This document shows positions 1 to 12,574 of a stretch of DNA of 64,000 bases, piece by piece. This DNA is from Sthenelais limicola (taxonomy: Eukaryota > Annelida > Polychaeta > Phyllodocida > Sigalionidae). The stretch is from positions 111,172,620-111,236,619 of the forward strand of contig OW804098.1 of assembly GCA_942159475.1 (NCBI GenBank), in the 5' to 3' direction. Made by a program: the position numbers and the translations under genes. The notes under the pieces were generated by a model. The model saw only the letters and a program-made list of their open reading frames with translations. It did not search any database and had not been told where the DNA came from. Each line of letters begins with the position of its first letter. Position 1 is the stretch's first letter.

Positions 1-946
1 TCTCCTGATATTGGGATATATGTCATCCTTGAAGCCCTAATGCTTGTGGGCAGAAAATCCGGCACTGGGTAGTAATTTCTGATACCGGTAATACAATATG
101 GGTTTTGCCATATTGCAAAGTTCTTTTTATTGCAAAGGGAGATGAAGGAGACAGCTATACCTCCGGTCTACTAATTTTATTTTTGCCTTTGTAATTTGAG
201 CGTATTTGATAGACTTTCAATATCCATACCTCAGAGGTCAGTACACACAGCTCTTCTATCTTCCCTGTGCGCTTCTTTTATGCTATTGAAAATCACAGAT
301 TTTTGCCTAATCCTAGTATTGGTCTCATTGTTTATTAGCTATTGGCATTTTAGTTCACTCCTTCCAACTACTCTCTTGTACATTATCCACATATACTTTC
401 CCGTTTTCTGCAATAGTTCTGTTTGATTTACTCACTTTTTCCATAAATGTGTTGGTGAATGTGTTGTTACTTAGAGTTTTCTGTTCTGGCGTTTCTTGGC
501 TTTACGCTTCACATGATTCAGGCTATGGTGGTAGCCAAAACAAACAACATGGCCATTGGCTCTCATTGTCAATTTACTTATATTTTCTCCCAGTTGTTAT
601 TTTACGCAAGTGACTTGCGGGTGCATACATTCAGGTACTTAGAAAAGTTCCACCACAACCAGCTACAGGTAATTTTCATTTAATATTGTGCTTGTTTCAA
701 AGTTGGTAAAATCTGTATGTGGCTAAACTGATAGAAACTATGCACAGGTCTACACATACACGTTGATGCACACACCACTATTTGTGTTGGCTCAGTGGCA
801 TGAAGCATGGAGTGACTACAATTTCACATCCTCCTCCAGATACCAGAGGAAGACCACCATTGCAGTTATCTAGTCAAAAATACCCCAAGAATATCCATAT
901 AAATTCCTCTCAATCATTTTTTAGCCACTTGTTTTTTACTTTTTAG
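1..946. other. Non-coding stretch upstream of the first visible EGF exon
   Basis: No convincing exon is seen here; it is most likely an intron of gene 1, because the exon at 947 begins in phase 1 behind a splice acceptor. A short hydrophobic frame at 196-426 has no start ATG and no recognisable domain. Around 765-780 there is an A-box-like string (TGGCTCAGTGG). The text at 825-905 recurs in diverged form at 1921-1990, which suggests that the EGF-bearing segment was duplicated together with its intron. Confidence 0.5.
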
Positions 947-1066
947 GTTCAGTTCAGTGCACATCCAGCTATTGTTCTAATGGTGGACGCTGCAGTGTTG
1001 TTGGTTCAAGTCTCCAGTGCACTTGTGTATCACCGTGGTCAGGCAGCAGATGTCAGACTAGAACTA
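947..1066 (+). CDS. Exon: EGF-like domain 1 of gene 1
   Basis: Acceptor TTTTTAG precedes 947 and donor GTAAGT follows 1066. The 120-nt exon is phase 1-1 and encodes one complete EGF module with spacing C-x4-C-x5-C-x8-C-x-C-x8-C, including the YCSNGG and WSGSRC motifs typical of EGF domains. It is very similar to the exon at 7773-7892, including the QTRT end, so the two are recent duplicates. No calcium-binding D-x-[DN]-E signature is seen at its start. Confidence 0.9.
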
Positions 1067-4000
1067 GTAAGTAACACCATTAACCTTTAGTCCTTGCCAT
1101 AAATGGTCCTTCAGCTATAACCACCTTAGCCAGAGACTAAAAATATCATAACCTCCTTTATCAACATTAGAAAATGCAGTAAAGAAACAAAGTAATCATA
1201 ATGCCCCACTAATGATAAAGGAAGATATTGTACGACTGACAAATGTTCATTGTTGTAGTCTACTATCATATTTACCAGGAAACTAATTATAAGGAAATCC
1301 AACAGTATGCAGGATGAATAAATGATTTACAAGAGTATTCTGTTTTCTAGTTGCATGCAGTCCCAATCCCTGTCAGAACAATGGAGTGTGTTTTGTAAGA
1401 AATACAGGGATCAATTGCTTCTGCCAGAGAGGTTGGTCAGGGTCCAGGTGTACCACACGTAAGTTAGCCAAACACAATATATTATCTTTAGAAGGTGTTG
1501 TTACCCTATTTCTTGTTAGAATTTGTCATTATTCCTTAACCACAGCAGCCCTAAAGTAAAACTGGACAAGGTTAACTATTATTAGATGAATCCAATGTGC
1601 ATTTCTATAGGTGTGATGATAGTCTGAATATATTTAACAAGAACGTTGAGCATTTGGGGTGGGCAAGTGGTCTAAAGTGATGGGCTGGCCAGTGGCATGA
1701 ACAGGTTGTGGGTCTGAACTAGGATGTGACCATCATGTCAGCCTCCAGACCGGCGTGGAATGATAAAATCACTTTGAGTGAGATAGAACTAGAGGCTTGG
1801 CATCTCTTTCTGAATCTCTCTCTTACTACTACTAATTCTTTGTACCTGCTATTGTAATGGATGTGTATTAATCTTTAAAATTAGATAACTCACACCTAAG
1901 AACTTAATACCACCACTAGTTCACCTCCTCCCAACAGGTACTAGAGGAAGACCAACATTCCAGTTATCTGGACAAATATAGCATTAAAATATTCATATTA
2001 GATCCTCACATTTTATTTTGAAATTGAGTGCCTAAAAATGTTCTTAAATAATTTTAGTTTAAATGTCAGCCAATTCTGTATTCTGAAATGTTTACTTGAG
2101 GTTACAATGATTGATTAAAATACATATTTAGATATCCCAATATTAAATCTCACATACACTAAATCATAGTATAGCCACACTTTGTTGAATATATTGGGTC
2201 AAATTTGTTTAGAATGTACAAGGGGGCCGACCTTTCCGCACCCAGACCGAACCGCACCCAGACCAAACCGCGCACAACCCCTACCGCGACCAACCAGGGG
2301 ACCCCTTCCGCGAACAAGCTTTGCGCGCTTGCCTGCCTCAAGGCACCCGGCCTTCCCTAGACCGAGGCAGGGTCTCATAGCTCCCGCCCACAGGCATCCT
2401 GAAGCATACTGCGTCAGGTTGTAACGCCCCGGAAGGTGTTTTAACGCTGTAGAAATATGTTATAGAAATAAGCTATATAGTGTCTGTGCAACAATCAAGA
2501 AAATAGGTAGAAGAAATAGGCCTATAATAATGCTATTTTTACAGATTTGAGTGGACATATGCAGCTATGTCACACAGCTTTTCTTTTGAAATAATCTTGA
2601 ATAGTTTCTGAGATACATGTCGAAATATGTAGAGTAATTCTTTCCGCGAAACAATGTGTGGCACTGACAGCGTTTTTAATGGCCATCATATATATGGTCA
2701 AATCTCACGAAATGTGCCCTGAAAAGGCCTGAAAAGGGGACTAAAATTATTTGTTTTCAAATGGTTTCATCCTTATGTAAGACAAAGTAGAAGTACTGGA
2801 AGTTAATAATCTCAGTTTGCTATTTAATTGGACAATTGGTTTTGGGGTTACAGCCATTTAATTGAAGGGTCCTTTTAAGGGGTGTGATTATGTCGCAGAC
2901 ATGATTTCCTGTAAAATATGCATATTTTACATGATTAAATCAATAATGTATGTACATATATGTATATTATATATGTATGAGCAATTCCACCAATTGGTCG
3001 TCATTTAGCCATCCAGGGCTGAAAATGCTTAATTTTTTAGAATTGCTTCTATTGATTTATTCTTTTTCGTATATAAACTACACATATTGCAGGTATTATA
3101 TATACAAAATTGGGAATGTTAATAATGAATTTTGTAGTCAGGGCAGCTGGAATGATTCTGTGATTAGAACTCTGATGGTAAGGGCACCGAAAATTGGTAC
3201 ATATGTTTATATATATATATGAGAAATTAAATTAAGAATAGATGAAACAAATATGCACATAATGTTTTAAACTGGTGTGTACTTGATAGGTCTCGACATA
3301 AGGGTGATAACATTTATTAGTTTGTGAAAATATTCCAATTGGAAGGAATGTTATAGCCAAATAACCATTCCAGTAATTGTAATGATAATGGCAGCGGCAA
3401 GGGTGACAGGTCATTGACCCTGTGCACATATATATCTTATAACCCATTATATTTAGAATATGTATACAAAAATATATAACATTGATTCCTCCTTATTCTC
3501 TTTTTAAATTGACTTGAATACTTGTATTGGTTTGTCATGAAGGTAAATGTACGTTCTTTTTAAGTATTTAGAAGCAGAATTCCTAGGGCTAAAGGTACTC
3601 TTAATGATGTCCCAACAACAATGTAATCCTTCAAATTATTCTATACGATTTTGTTCTATCACATATTGTACTGCCCTGCCTATTGTACTTTGAGACATAT
3701 CAATCATGCGACTTGTGACTCATTTTGCTGAAACACATCACAAATAGAGACCTAATCAGATAAATTCATTATTTACAACCACCCACCTGCCCAGAGAACA
3801 AAACAAATTTGTTATATAATTAAGTGGAAAAGGACAGATATTAATCCGATTCATTTAGAATAGGTGTCATATTGAATCCCCTTTAATAGTTCTTTAACTT
3901 AGTATGGACTGTTGGATGGTGGGTTGTGGTGAGGTGGGAAGAGGCTATTGCTCATCCCCTATCACATGTCCATAAGTCTCTTTAGGGGTAGACCACAGGA

Positions 4001-7000
4001 GGAACAGGGGGTGGGGTTTATGATGGGGAACTCTATCCTCTGGTAGGATTGTCCATTAAAAAGGCAATTTAGGGACAAAACCAGACGGGAGCCCCTTAAT
4101 TAATGATTAAAAGCGTCTTTAAAATGAACAGGTAGTCAGAAATTATTTCCGTCTTATTTCAGCAAATAAGATTTTAGGACAGTCAAGTAGACATATTTGG
4201 GTATTTAACACAATTATGCATCCTTCTCTCACTTTCTTGCTCTCTATAGAGAGCAAGAGAGTGAGAGAAGGAGAGAGAGAGAGTATACTCTCTCTCTCTT
4301 CCCTCTCTCTCTCTCCTCTGACTCCCTCTCTCCTCTGACTCCCTCTCTCTCTTACTCTACCCCCTCTTCCTTATACATGTTAATCACCATGATTACTCTA
4401 ACCACCCACTTGCCCCCACACAAGAGGCAATTCATATGCTTAATGATATTAGAATGAGCCATTATGGTTGACCACCAGTATGTTCTTGTATTGTAAGACA
4501 TCAAGTGTCTATAATACCTCTCTAGCACCTCTCTGCAAAAACAGGTAGAAATAACAGCTCTATAATCATACATGTCTGTATAACTCTGGTCAAACTTACC
4601 ACCCATGCATTTCCCCTGCTAACCACCTTTATTACGATGGGGTGAACTGCCATCAAAATATAAAAAAAACATTCAGAAAAATAAACAGACAATTTAGCAT
4701 TATGCCCACACCTTGGAAATTAAAGATATAAGGTACATGAAGCTGTATGTATTTCCTCTGTAATTTCTTTGTAAGAACCATATAAAAAGAGCTATATTGT
4801 TCTGACATTGCGAGATATGATGTTAAGCTTAAATTCGTTCAAGCATCTGTTAATTCCTACTTTTAGATACAAAATTAATGAATCTGTCTTTCTCAAATGT
4901 TCAACTGTAAAGACCAGTAGAGGGTATTGAATTCAGTTGCCCCTAGCAACGGCGCTTTTTAAAGCATGTGGGAGACTTAAAACATACAGGTACATTTGGA
5001 GAAAATGTGGATCTAAATTAAACAAAAAAATGTATTCAAATCGGTGCATTCTGAGTGGAGCTTTGAGGGGGAATTAGAACCATTCCCTCTGGCAATCAGA
5101 GTCAAAACCCTGGCAAAGTTTGAGAATGTTTCCTTAGGCATATCTTAGGCCGACACGCTCCCATCAATGTATTTGCGCTGGAAAGAGGCCCATGCCAAGG
5201 CCATCTGTGACGGCCTCCCTCCCTTCCAAAATCTTAAAAGATAATTATTGGCCTTATTACTTTACAGTAATTACACTTTTGCATCAATCATTATTTTAGG
5301 AAGTTTTAAAAAATATGGATCTCCGAACATTGAAAACTTATATATGTGATTGCTATGTATTTGAAACATTCGATTTAATGTCTTAAAGGGACATTTAGAG
5401 TAATATTTATTGGGCTAAGGTTGACTGTTCATGTTCATAAATATATAAAATGCCTTCTGTGGATTAACTTGTTTACTGATTTTGGGGCTATGCTAAGGGG
5501 AATTGGGCAAAGACTTTCGAAGCAATGTTATTATTATTTCAAGTTTATTCATTGTCATGAATAAATGCTGGGGAAGGAATAAGCGATGGTTTCACAAATA
5601 TTTTAGGGTAACCATTTAATAAAGAAATGTTTTTCTCTAACACCAAGACATAGGATAAAATGCATACAATTGTTTATAATTTAAGTTTATATGATTTTGA
5701 CATGAAGAAATAATGTGGAAGAAATGGAAGATAGCAGATTGTAGAAAATATATTTCATAATCGTTAATAATGTTTAGAAAACAACGGGAATCAAACTGGA
5801 GATTCAAAAGATTTCTGTGAAGATATAACCATCAGAATCTTGCTGTAATTATAGCTTGCCCAGTATCCTTAATATTGGGGCAAATTAATCTGGATACTCT
5901 GGACGTCCTGTTTCATTATGTAAAAGTCTTATTGATTTTCAATATAAAGGGCTTTCTCACGATTCATTTTGGTAAAGAAAATACACACCCAAATGTGTAT
6001 CTCAATAGTCTAAATATTGGCGATTATTTTGTGTTTGATATGCAATTTAAATGCCAAGATCAGACGGGAGGTTATTTCCCTGGATGAGATTGGTATTCAA
6101 GACAGGAGGGGTAGTGGGGGATCCCTATTCACATACATGTGCAGGGTCTATTTTTATATTGTTTCGGTCCAAAGAAGCAAGGTTTATAGAAATAGGCTTT
6201 ACAGTTTCTAATGGGCAATCAAGTTATTGGTTACAGTTAGAAACAAACAAACATACCCATTGATCAGTTGTGTTTATTGCTCATTGAGCATAGAATCACC
6301 AGTAGGGACATAATTGTAGACATGTATACATGATTGTGGTCTGGTGATTGGCACTTAAAATTTGATCAATAAGTCCAAAACTTGACTAGTCACTGGGGTC
6401 CTGTTGTATATCAATATTAAAGGTTTACACGGGCGGACAGCGCTCTGAGGGACACCGTAACATATAGATGCTGATGGGTAATGAGGCCGGGTCGCGGCCA
6501 GGTCAAGCCACCCAGGCCCATGAAGCGTGCAATGGTAAGGTGGGCGCGAAGAGGACGTCGCGGTAAGGGATTGGCGCGACTAGGTATAGGACCATGTACA
6601 ATTGCGAATTTTGCGACCTTTGCTATTATACTGAATGGGTATTGCAAACAAATGAATAAATCCTAATGATCCTGATGTCATTGGAAAGGAGACATCCATA
6701 GCTTCATGAAAATGTGCACATTAGTATAGATAGATGTAACTCTCATATGAAAAAATGCCTTTCAATGTTGATATTCTTGTAACAACACCTCAGAATTCAC
6801 TACTTTTTCACATTGTACCTCCCTTCTGAAAAAAAAGTAACTGTTCTAGGTATCAAATTTCGCCTGGTCTTATCTTATGCATATTTATGACAACTTGGTG
6901 AAGTTGTAGCCTTATATTAGCTTTCATCAGAGTATGTCAGTCCTATACTGAAATGTCCAATCTTCAGGAGTCATTAGGGGATGCCAGGTATTAAACATAG

Positions 7001-8586
7001 ATTGTAGTATACTGGCTGAAAATATATCCTTAACATAATGATTTAAAGTATCCAAAATACTCTTTAAGATATTAGTAATTCAATTTTGGTACAATTTGGC
7101 CAGTAATATAGACAGTAGCAGGGCTATGTTTCAATGTTTACAAGACCAGTGATTTTATACAATTTGATACCGCATCTCCTGCACCACAACATAATGTAGA
7201 TCCAGTTTCACTGCAACTGGGGTGCTAGAATCCTGTATATGTACTCCTAGTGTCTATCCTAATATTCACCCCAAATGACAATCTTTCAAATAAATTTATT
7301 GGGGAGATATGAATGCAAATGATATGGAGGGGATGCCCGGTATATTGAGGGATGCCCTGTATAGAAGGAAGGGAACAACTAGCAGACGCAAAAGTAAAAT
7401 TATTATTGTATTATTATTGCTGCTTGGCTAGATCAAATACAGCTGCTTATCAAAAGAAGCTGCTGGTACAAGACTCTTTATTGGCTTTAGACATACATAA
7501 CATTGGAGCTCCTCACAGGAGCGCCATACATGGTGGGGAGTTTACCCGAGAAACATGGCATTATAATAGTAACATTTGTTAGACAATTTATCTTGATATT
7601 CATATACCAACTTTGGAAATGGAGTTCCTGAAATATAGCTAAAACAATGTTTGTTTAAGTAATCTAAAATGTTTATCAAAGGGTACAATGATTTACATAC
7701 ATATTTAGATAACACAATACTAAAACTCACTTACACCAAGGTGTTTCCAGCTGTGTTTTGTTGACTTTGTAGGTACAGTACAGTGCACACAGGGCTATTG
7801 TGCTAATGGAGGAGAGTGTAGAGTTGTTGGTTCTACTCGTGATTGTACTTGTGTACCACCATGGACGGGCAGTAGATGTCAGACTAGAACTAGTAAGTTT
7901 CACCATTGATCTTTAATCACTGCCATAAATGTTCTTGGGCTATATCCACCTTAACCAGAGACCTTTGGACCTGCTAGTGCACTTGTTAGTCCATAATCCC
8001 TAGAGGAAGTTGGTCAATTATGCACAAAATAGTCCTTTAATATTCTGGAGAGGAATTTACAGTTGTGAAAGGGTAAGTCAAGGACATATTGTTGATGGTG
8101 ACCTTTAAAAGTATATTCCAAGGTGAATCCCCCTCATTCTGTCATGTTTGCTCACTCCCCTCCTTCTGCCACAGAACCCCGGCTGTAAAATCCCAGTCTG
8201 AACCCATCCTGGATAAAAAAAAGAATTAGGGCAAAACCAAATACTCTATCCATGTATATACAAGTTAGTTAAAAATACTTAAAATTCCTTCCAACAAGCT
8301 TACGACATACAAACTATTTGAATAGTATGCACCATGCTCATTATTGACATCATTGCAGAATAATTTAAGTGAGCAGCAAGATGAAACCATAAGGTTTATG
8401 TGCATTATTGATGGTTTGCTCTACACCTTAACACATACCTTGACTGGAATGGGTCTTAATGATTGCTGGTATATTTTCACAGATTGTGCCGACCAACATC
8501 AACTCTGTCTGATTTGGGCTGGTTCTGGTCTCTGCTATAGCAGATACATATCGCGGTTCTGTCCTCAAGCCTGCAGGCTGTGCTGA
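947..8586 (+). CDS. Gene 1, 3' part: secreted protein with three EGF domains and a C-terminal ShK domain (exons 947-1066, 1351-1458, 7773-7892, 8483-8586)
   Basis: Four exons splice in phase 1 throughout and end at TGA (8584-8586). The first three are one EGF-like domain each, with six cysteines. The last is one ShK (ShKT) domain with six cysteines, immediately followed by the stop. EGF plus ShK tails are known from secreted astacin metalloproteases and other extracellular proteins of invertebrates, and gene 2 downstream is an astacin whose EGF exon ends in the same RCTT motif as the second EGF here. I therefore infer that gene 1 is the tail of a tandem astacin-like paralogue, but its catalytic exons lie outside the window. 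The protein should be secreted; the ShK fold is disulphide-rich and in this context probably binds partners. All intron borders are GT-AG. The third intron is swollen to 6.3 kb by repeats. Confidence 0.8.
1067..1350. other. Intron between EGF exons 1 and 2
   Basis: GT-AG intron of 284 nt, AT-rich, with no feature of note. Confidence 0.8.
1351..1458 (+). CDS. Exon: EGF-like domain 2 of gene 1
   Basis: A 108-nt phase 1-1 exon between TTTTCTAG and GTAAGT. It encodes CSPNPCQNNGVC, then the C-x-C pair and GWSGSRC, a canonical EGF domain. It resembles the astacin-gene EGF exon at 60943-61050 (NPC-NNG-C, ending RCTT) more than it resembles its neighbours at 947 and 7773. This suggests that the two genes share an ancestral EGF order. 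Confidence 0.9.
1656..1730 (+). repeat. Possible tRNA-derived SINE head
   Basis: The string starting GGTGGGCAAGTGGTCTAAAG resembles a polymerase III A box. A degenerate B box (GGGTCTGAACT) follows about 50 nt later. The match is imperfect, and no clear tail or target duplication was found. Confidence 0.3.
2216..2420. repeat. GC-rich CCGCACC-type island
   Basis: A sharply GC-rich block in AT-rich surroundings, with degenerate repeats of CCGCACC, ACCGCG and CAGACC. Similar islands lie at 6427-6590 and 28015-28130. None encodes a recognisable protein. They may be parts of one uncharacterised repeat family. Confidence 0.4.
2411..2700 (+). repeat. Dispersed repeat, same family as 47395-47805
   Basis: Contains GCTGTAGAAATATGTTATA, TATAGTGTCTGTGC, AGGTAGAAG and AATTCTTTCCGC in the same order and spacing as the two tandem copies near 47.4-47.8 kb. 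It is a diverged mobile-element copy without coding capacity. Confidence 0.6.
2976..3150 (+). repeat. Dispersed repeat, inverted copy at 17299-17487
   Basis: Shares GCCATCCAGGGCTGAAAAT, a GAATTGCTT/GTAATTGCTT block, AAATTGGGAA and GTCAGGGCAGC with the reverse complement of 17299-17487, collinear over about 175 nt. Non-coding. Confidence 0.65.
3685..3745 (+). repeat. End fragment of a foldback element (fuller copy at 58330-58690)
   Basis: Carries GCGACTTGTGACTCATTTT followed by AACACATCACAAAT, matching the terminal inverted repeats of the element at 58.3-58.7 kb. Only one end is seen here. Confidence 0.5.
4222..4345. repeat. CT/GA microsatellite with a near-perfect hairpin
   Basis: Positions 4222-4246 and 4247-4271 are inverted copies with one mismatch, centred on CTCTATAGAG. 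They are followed by (GA)n and then (CT)n and CTCTGACTCC tracts. A simple-sequence region. Confidence 0.8.
4346..4505 (+). repeat. Dispersed repeat, direct copy at 44605-44735
   Basis: Collinear with 44605-44735 (CTTATACATGTTAATCACC, CAATTCATATGCTTAATGAT, then TAGAATGAG). Both copies sit next to CT-rich tracts, so the CT run is probably part of the element. Confidence 0.65.
6427..6590. repeat. GC-rich island
   Basis: GC-rich block (GGCCGGGTCGCGGCCAGG and GGGCGCGAAGAGGACG-like text) inside an AT-rich intron. Both strands have short open frames, but no domain is recognised. See the related islands at 2216 and 28015. Confidence 0.35.
7773..7892 (+). CDS. Exon: EGF-like domain 3 of gene 1
   Basis: A 120-nt phase 1-1 exon between TTTGTAG and GTAAGT. 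It contains six cysteines in EGF spacing (CTQGYCANGGEC, then C-x-C, then WTGSRC) and ends in QTRT exactly as the exon at 947-1066 does. It is a clear duplicate of that exon. Confidence 0.9.
7893..8482. other. Intron between EGF exon 3 and the ShK exon
   Basis: GT-AG intron of 590 nt. Nothing coding or repetitive is recognised. Confidence 0.75.
8483..8586 (+). CDS. Last exon of gene 1: ShK (ShKT) domain and stop codon
   Basis: Acceptor TTTTCACAG, phase 1. The exon encodes one ShKT domain with cysteine pattern C-x6-C, then WAGSGLC, then FCPQACRLC, directly followed by TGA at 8584-8586. The W-A-x-x-G-x-C and C-P-x-x-C-x-x-C signatures are diagnostic. This domain is named after a sea-anemone potassium-channel toxin but is common as a non-toxic C-terminal module of secreted metalloproteases. 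In this setting an accessory role is the reasonable reading. Confidence 0.9.
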
Positions 8587-8903
8587 AATGCAGGTAAAGC
8601 TTTGGTTCTGTTACATTATTTGGTTCATTAATGCTGCCATGTCTGAACCAACTACAATTATTTTTTTTCATCATTTATATCTGTTATGTTTGTGTTGATG
8701 ATGGGGAGTCCCTCAATGTGTCCTGTATATTTATCAAGAATCTCTTGAATGACAATACTGCACATTTTTTTAAGTTAAAGTATTATTTTACCTCCTTGTT
8801 CCACGTAAAGGTTTACTTATGCTACCATGTTAATGTTAATACAAGCTGTGGCAGAAGGTACCTTGCAGAAATGAAAGGCCAATATGGTACAACTCTCCTG
8901 AAA

Positions 8904-8909
8904 AATAAA
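8904..8909 (+). promoter_or_regulatory. Poly(A) signal of gene 1
   Basis: AATAAA 318 nt after the ShK stop codon, the first such hexamer in the 3' flank. Confidence 0.6.
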
Positions 8910-9310
8910 TCTAACAAATAGACTATGAAACGATGAATAAGTATGTCATGCTCTCCGACTATAAATGGTTGAATATTATTGGGTATGAGTTTTGTTTTAT
9001 CGTATTAGAAAGCAAGCCTTTTGTCCCTCTACTTTTGACCATGTAGTAAATAGGCCCTGATCACAAAGCCTTATATAACAGATTACACTTTGAGCCTTTC
9101 ACTACAGGTTACACTTAAGAAAAAAGTATGACTTGAAACCATTACTGTAAAGAAGAACCCAATTTGTATGTTGGTAAACACAGAAGGTATAACATGCATT
9201 TGTAGAGTCAAAATTCATTATTTAGAGTAGTAACAGCAGTCGCTATCCCAGCCTGGTTGTGTTAGGCAGTAACAATAGGTGATAAAGGACAGGTGGTAGG
9301 TAACGCATCT

Positions 9311-9525
9311 GTAGGGCATTTCATAAGTAACGCAGCGCATGTTCGTTATGATAGCGCAACCATGAGTCAGGTAGCGATAAATTTAGCGAGCGTTCGTTAC
9401 AGTAACGCAACGTTATTTGCTGTCAATTTTGGCCCTTAGCGCACGCTATGTTGAAATATGTCGTTCTTTATTTGGTAACGACTGTCGTTAGGTTTGTTGT
9501 GTTACTTATGAAACGCGGCCCTGTA
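9311..9525. mobile_element. MITE with ~25-bp terminal inverted repeats
   Basis: The left end (AGGGC, then TTTCATAAGTAAC) is mirrored at the right end (GTTACTTATGAAACG, then GCCCT). The inside is rich in GTAACG and CGTTA words. About 215 bp long, non-coding. Confidence 0.65.
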
Positions 9526-10779
9526 CTTCAACCAGCCTACATGTCCTCATGGTAGCTCTCCATAGTGCTTAAAGCTTTTAGAATATTTTAGGAAGTATGT
9601 ACCTGCTACCCAATGGTATATCACTGGTGGGGATACCCATCAACGGACCATGTACCAAACTTAAGGACATAAAAATTACAGATACTTGATTTTTTTTTTA
9701 AACTTAGGATGATGAGTGCCTAAAGTGAATGTGGGGTTAGGGGTTAGGGGATATAAAGACTCATCTTATCTTATCTTATACTAGTTTAATTTATTTGTTA
9801 TAGTGCTATAATAGATTAATTTGATGTTATCATTGTTATTCCAGGCAATCATTTTATGGCTATTCGATACCAGATGAGACCATTAGAAAGTGTGCAGTAT
9901 TGCTCATTCAGAACCACAATAATGACAATGGGCATAATGTGTCCCCAACACCATTAGAACATAACTAACATGGATTATCTATCCTAGAATAAGACATCAG
10001 TTTGATAACAATCACTGCCACTAAGGATATACATTTCTTGGCAACCTAACCCATAGCCATTTTGACAACTCTCTGCGGTACCATGCTTACCTAACTCATA
10101 ATGTTTAAGCCTGATATGCCATATATCCAAGAAACCTAGATGATCAATTTATTCACTACCCTTATGAATCTTTTTGATTATGGAAATATAGGCCTTTGTT
10201 CTTGTCTGAGGATTTCCCTAAAGTATCAGTAGTTTATTGGAAACTTAACATTACCCCTCATGTGTGAGCTATAATACCAACACTATTACAATGCTACATA
10301 TGTGAGAAAGTGAGGAACAACATGTGTTATCATTTGATATCTAGTTTCTCAGATTCCAGAAAAGGATGCTCAAGATAGCAAAATGTAATGGGAATTTTTC
10401 AAATATTTACAGCTATTCCCAAACCACTAGATTCAGTCCGAAAAACTATTTGACACAGGGGAAATGAGTTTCTCTAAGAAGTTTGACTTCTATTTGTTGA
10501 TGTCCTGTCAACCCTTTGCACCATGAGCACTTTGCAATGAACCATGGTGAAACAGAACCAGAATAACCAGCCCTTCCTTCTATGGATTCCCCGTCTAGGC
10601 GAAACACAATTGCTGCACATGGAACAGAGATACAATACAGCTGTATATTTTGGCATGGTCCATCATGGTCAAGCAGTGATCCAGGGAGCAAAGGTTTGAA
10701 AGGTTTTAGACTAGAACATATGTAATAATTATGGAACTTGAATATAATACACACAGCCTGAAATAAACCACCAAGCCAG

Positions 10780-11160
10780 AAACTTGAAGAACAATTTTAT
10801 CAAGGAACAGATAGAACTAAACAGATATAACCCCAGACAATTTTGGAAAAAATGATCTCCTTTAATTGATAATAAGTAATCAACACAGAACAAAGAAATT
10901 GAACTCCTAGATGATGGGCATCTATCTAACCAAAATGAAACAGCAAATCTATCTAATGATTATTTCCCTACAATTTGAAATAAACTAACCGAAAAAATTC
11001 CAAACCCATCAAACCAAGCTATAGATAGAGACACAAAATCTACTCAGCACCATAATTACCCAAAATTCAACTACCTATCACCCTTCCAAACCTTATCAAA
11101 ATTATTAAGAGCATACCTTCAAGTAAATCATCAGGGATAGAAGACTGAACAGACTGGGTA
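10780..11160 (+). pseudogene. Decayed LINE fragment (region between endonuclease and reverse transcriptase)
   Basis: In the + frame a stretch reads YNPRQFWKK, then SNDYFPT and LTEKIPNPS, with stops between. This resembles the linker of non-LTR retrotransposon ORF2 just before the RT domain. It is a remnant only, and the assignment rests on short motifs. Confidence 0.35.
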
Positions 11161-12574
11161 AAAATTGTGTGCACCTCATTATGATATCAATATCATGAAT
11201 ACATAAATTGTAATATCAATTGTAATATTTAGATATTATGTATTGTTTATTTTTTTTCTGATTAAACATGTTATAACTAAAATAGGAGGCGATCCTCCCT
11301 AGGAGCAGTTATTTTAGGAATCCTAAAGCAATATAATAAAACAAATATTGTAATGACTTTGGATCATGAAACTTTTTGTAAGTCTACTAGATATATGATT
11401 ATGATTTGTGGCTTATAAATGCTTGTCAAAGGGATTTAATGTTTATGAGATTCTATTAGGTCAAAGCTTGATTTCCTGCAAAGCTTTGTCTGAGAGTTGA
11501 GATAAGTACTGGTGCTTTAATTGTATTCAATAAAAGCTTTTAACAAAAAAAATGGTGATGACTGTCCTCTTCTTTTAGTAAATTTTATGTTGGGGTCTCC
11601 ATAACTTAAATATACAAGTGGCTCCCCTGGTAGCATAAATGGATATTGGTGGGTTTTCAAAATACGATTGTGGACATTTAAGAAGCACTGTAGCTAAAAC
11701 AATCATATGTATTCTGGTACATTTGGGTTATAAATGAATATTCTAATCAAGGACTAAAAGTATCTTAGTTATGTTAGTCATGGCATTGAACAGTCCAAGG
11801 GCTATAAAAACGGTAGGCAGATACTACAATGATTAATAACCTCTATTTTGGGCCTGCTAGTGCACTGTTTGGTTTATGTTACTCCCTAGGATTATAAATC
11901 CAACAGTGCATCAGCTGCCCTTTAATGTTTGTCCTACCTTCAGAAACAAATTTGCTTTAGTCCTAATCAATCTGATGGTATGTGACTAAGTACACTCTAT
12001 TTGAGATCTACTTGGAATGGCTCGCTGAAGGGTTACCATTGGGTCACTTTGATCATACCTGTAAGTAGGTCTCAAACAGAGTGTATTAATATATGATTAA
12101 CATACCTCTGGTTTACTATTACCACAATAAATTCAAATCACCTAAATAGATTACATCATCGAAATATTGAATGTTACGCTCCACCATATTGCTATTTCAT
12201 TATTAAAACTTAGGACATCTTTCTTTTTAGAGAAGAAGCAAGAACTGTGTGTCAGCCAAATGTCATTGGTAGTTTGTACATTAGGTAATGCCCTATGCCC
12301 GACAACAACGTTCAAAAGGTTTGTGTTCATATCAAGAGGAATTGCAATTAACAGCTTAGTAAAGGGAAAGGTCTTAGTAAAATAAATTCTTAAATGCCCC
12401 TTTATCCAAATATACAGCCAGGCCATGCCTAAGGCATTATTTAAAGCCATAACATTATTTAGCTTGACCAATCTGTTCAAGGCATACATTAAATAGCACT
12501 CCTGGCGCCACCTGTGTGATCAGGCCATCTACCAACAAACACCACTACTTGTGAGAGTATTTACTTCTCCTTGT

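Larger units (their letters stand above)
1459..7772. other. Repeat-filled 6.3-kb intron between EGF exons 2 and 3
   Basis: GT-AG intron with no supported coding exon. It holds a weak tRNA-like SINE (1656-1730), GC-rich patches (2216-2420, 6427-6590), repeat copies shared with other parts of the window (2411-2700, 2976-3150, 3685-3745, 4346-4505) and a CT-rich hairpin and microsatellite (4222-4345). Short diverged direct repeats at 2101-2162 and 7683-7741 bracket about 5.5 kb, which looks like later expansion of an intron that was once much shorter. Confidence 0.7.

Noticed and set aside
196..426. Hydrophobic 76-codon frame
   Set aside because: Begins at TTG, no ATG, no domain, AT-rich; membrane-like character follows from T-rich sequence.
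5875..6263. Three overlapping short + frames
   Set aside because: Different frames of the same AT-rich intron, no splice logic or domain.
10446..10754. 102-codon minus-strand frame
   Set aside because: No domain; overlaps sequence whose + strand looks like LINE debris.
12151..12489. 112-codon minus-strand frame
   Set aside because: No recognisable motif and no support from neighbours.
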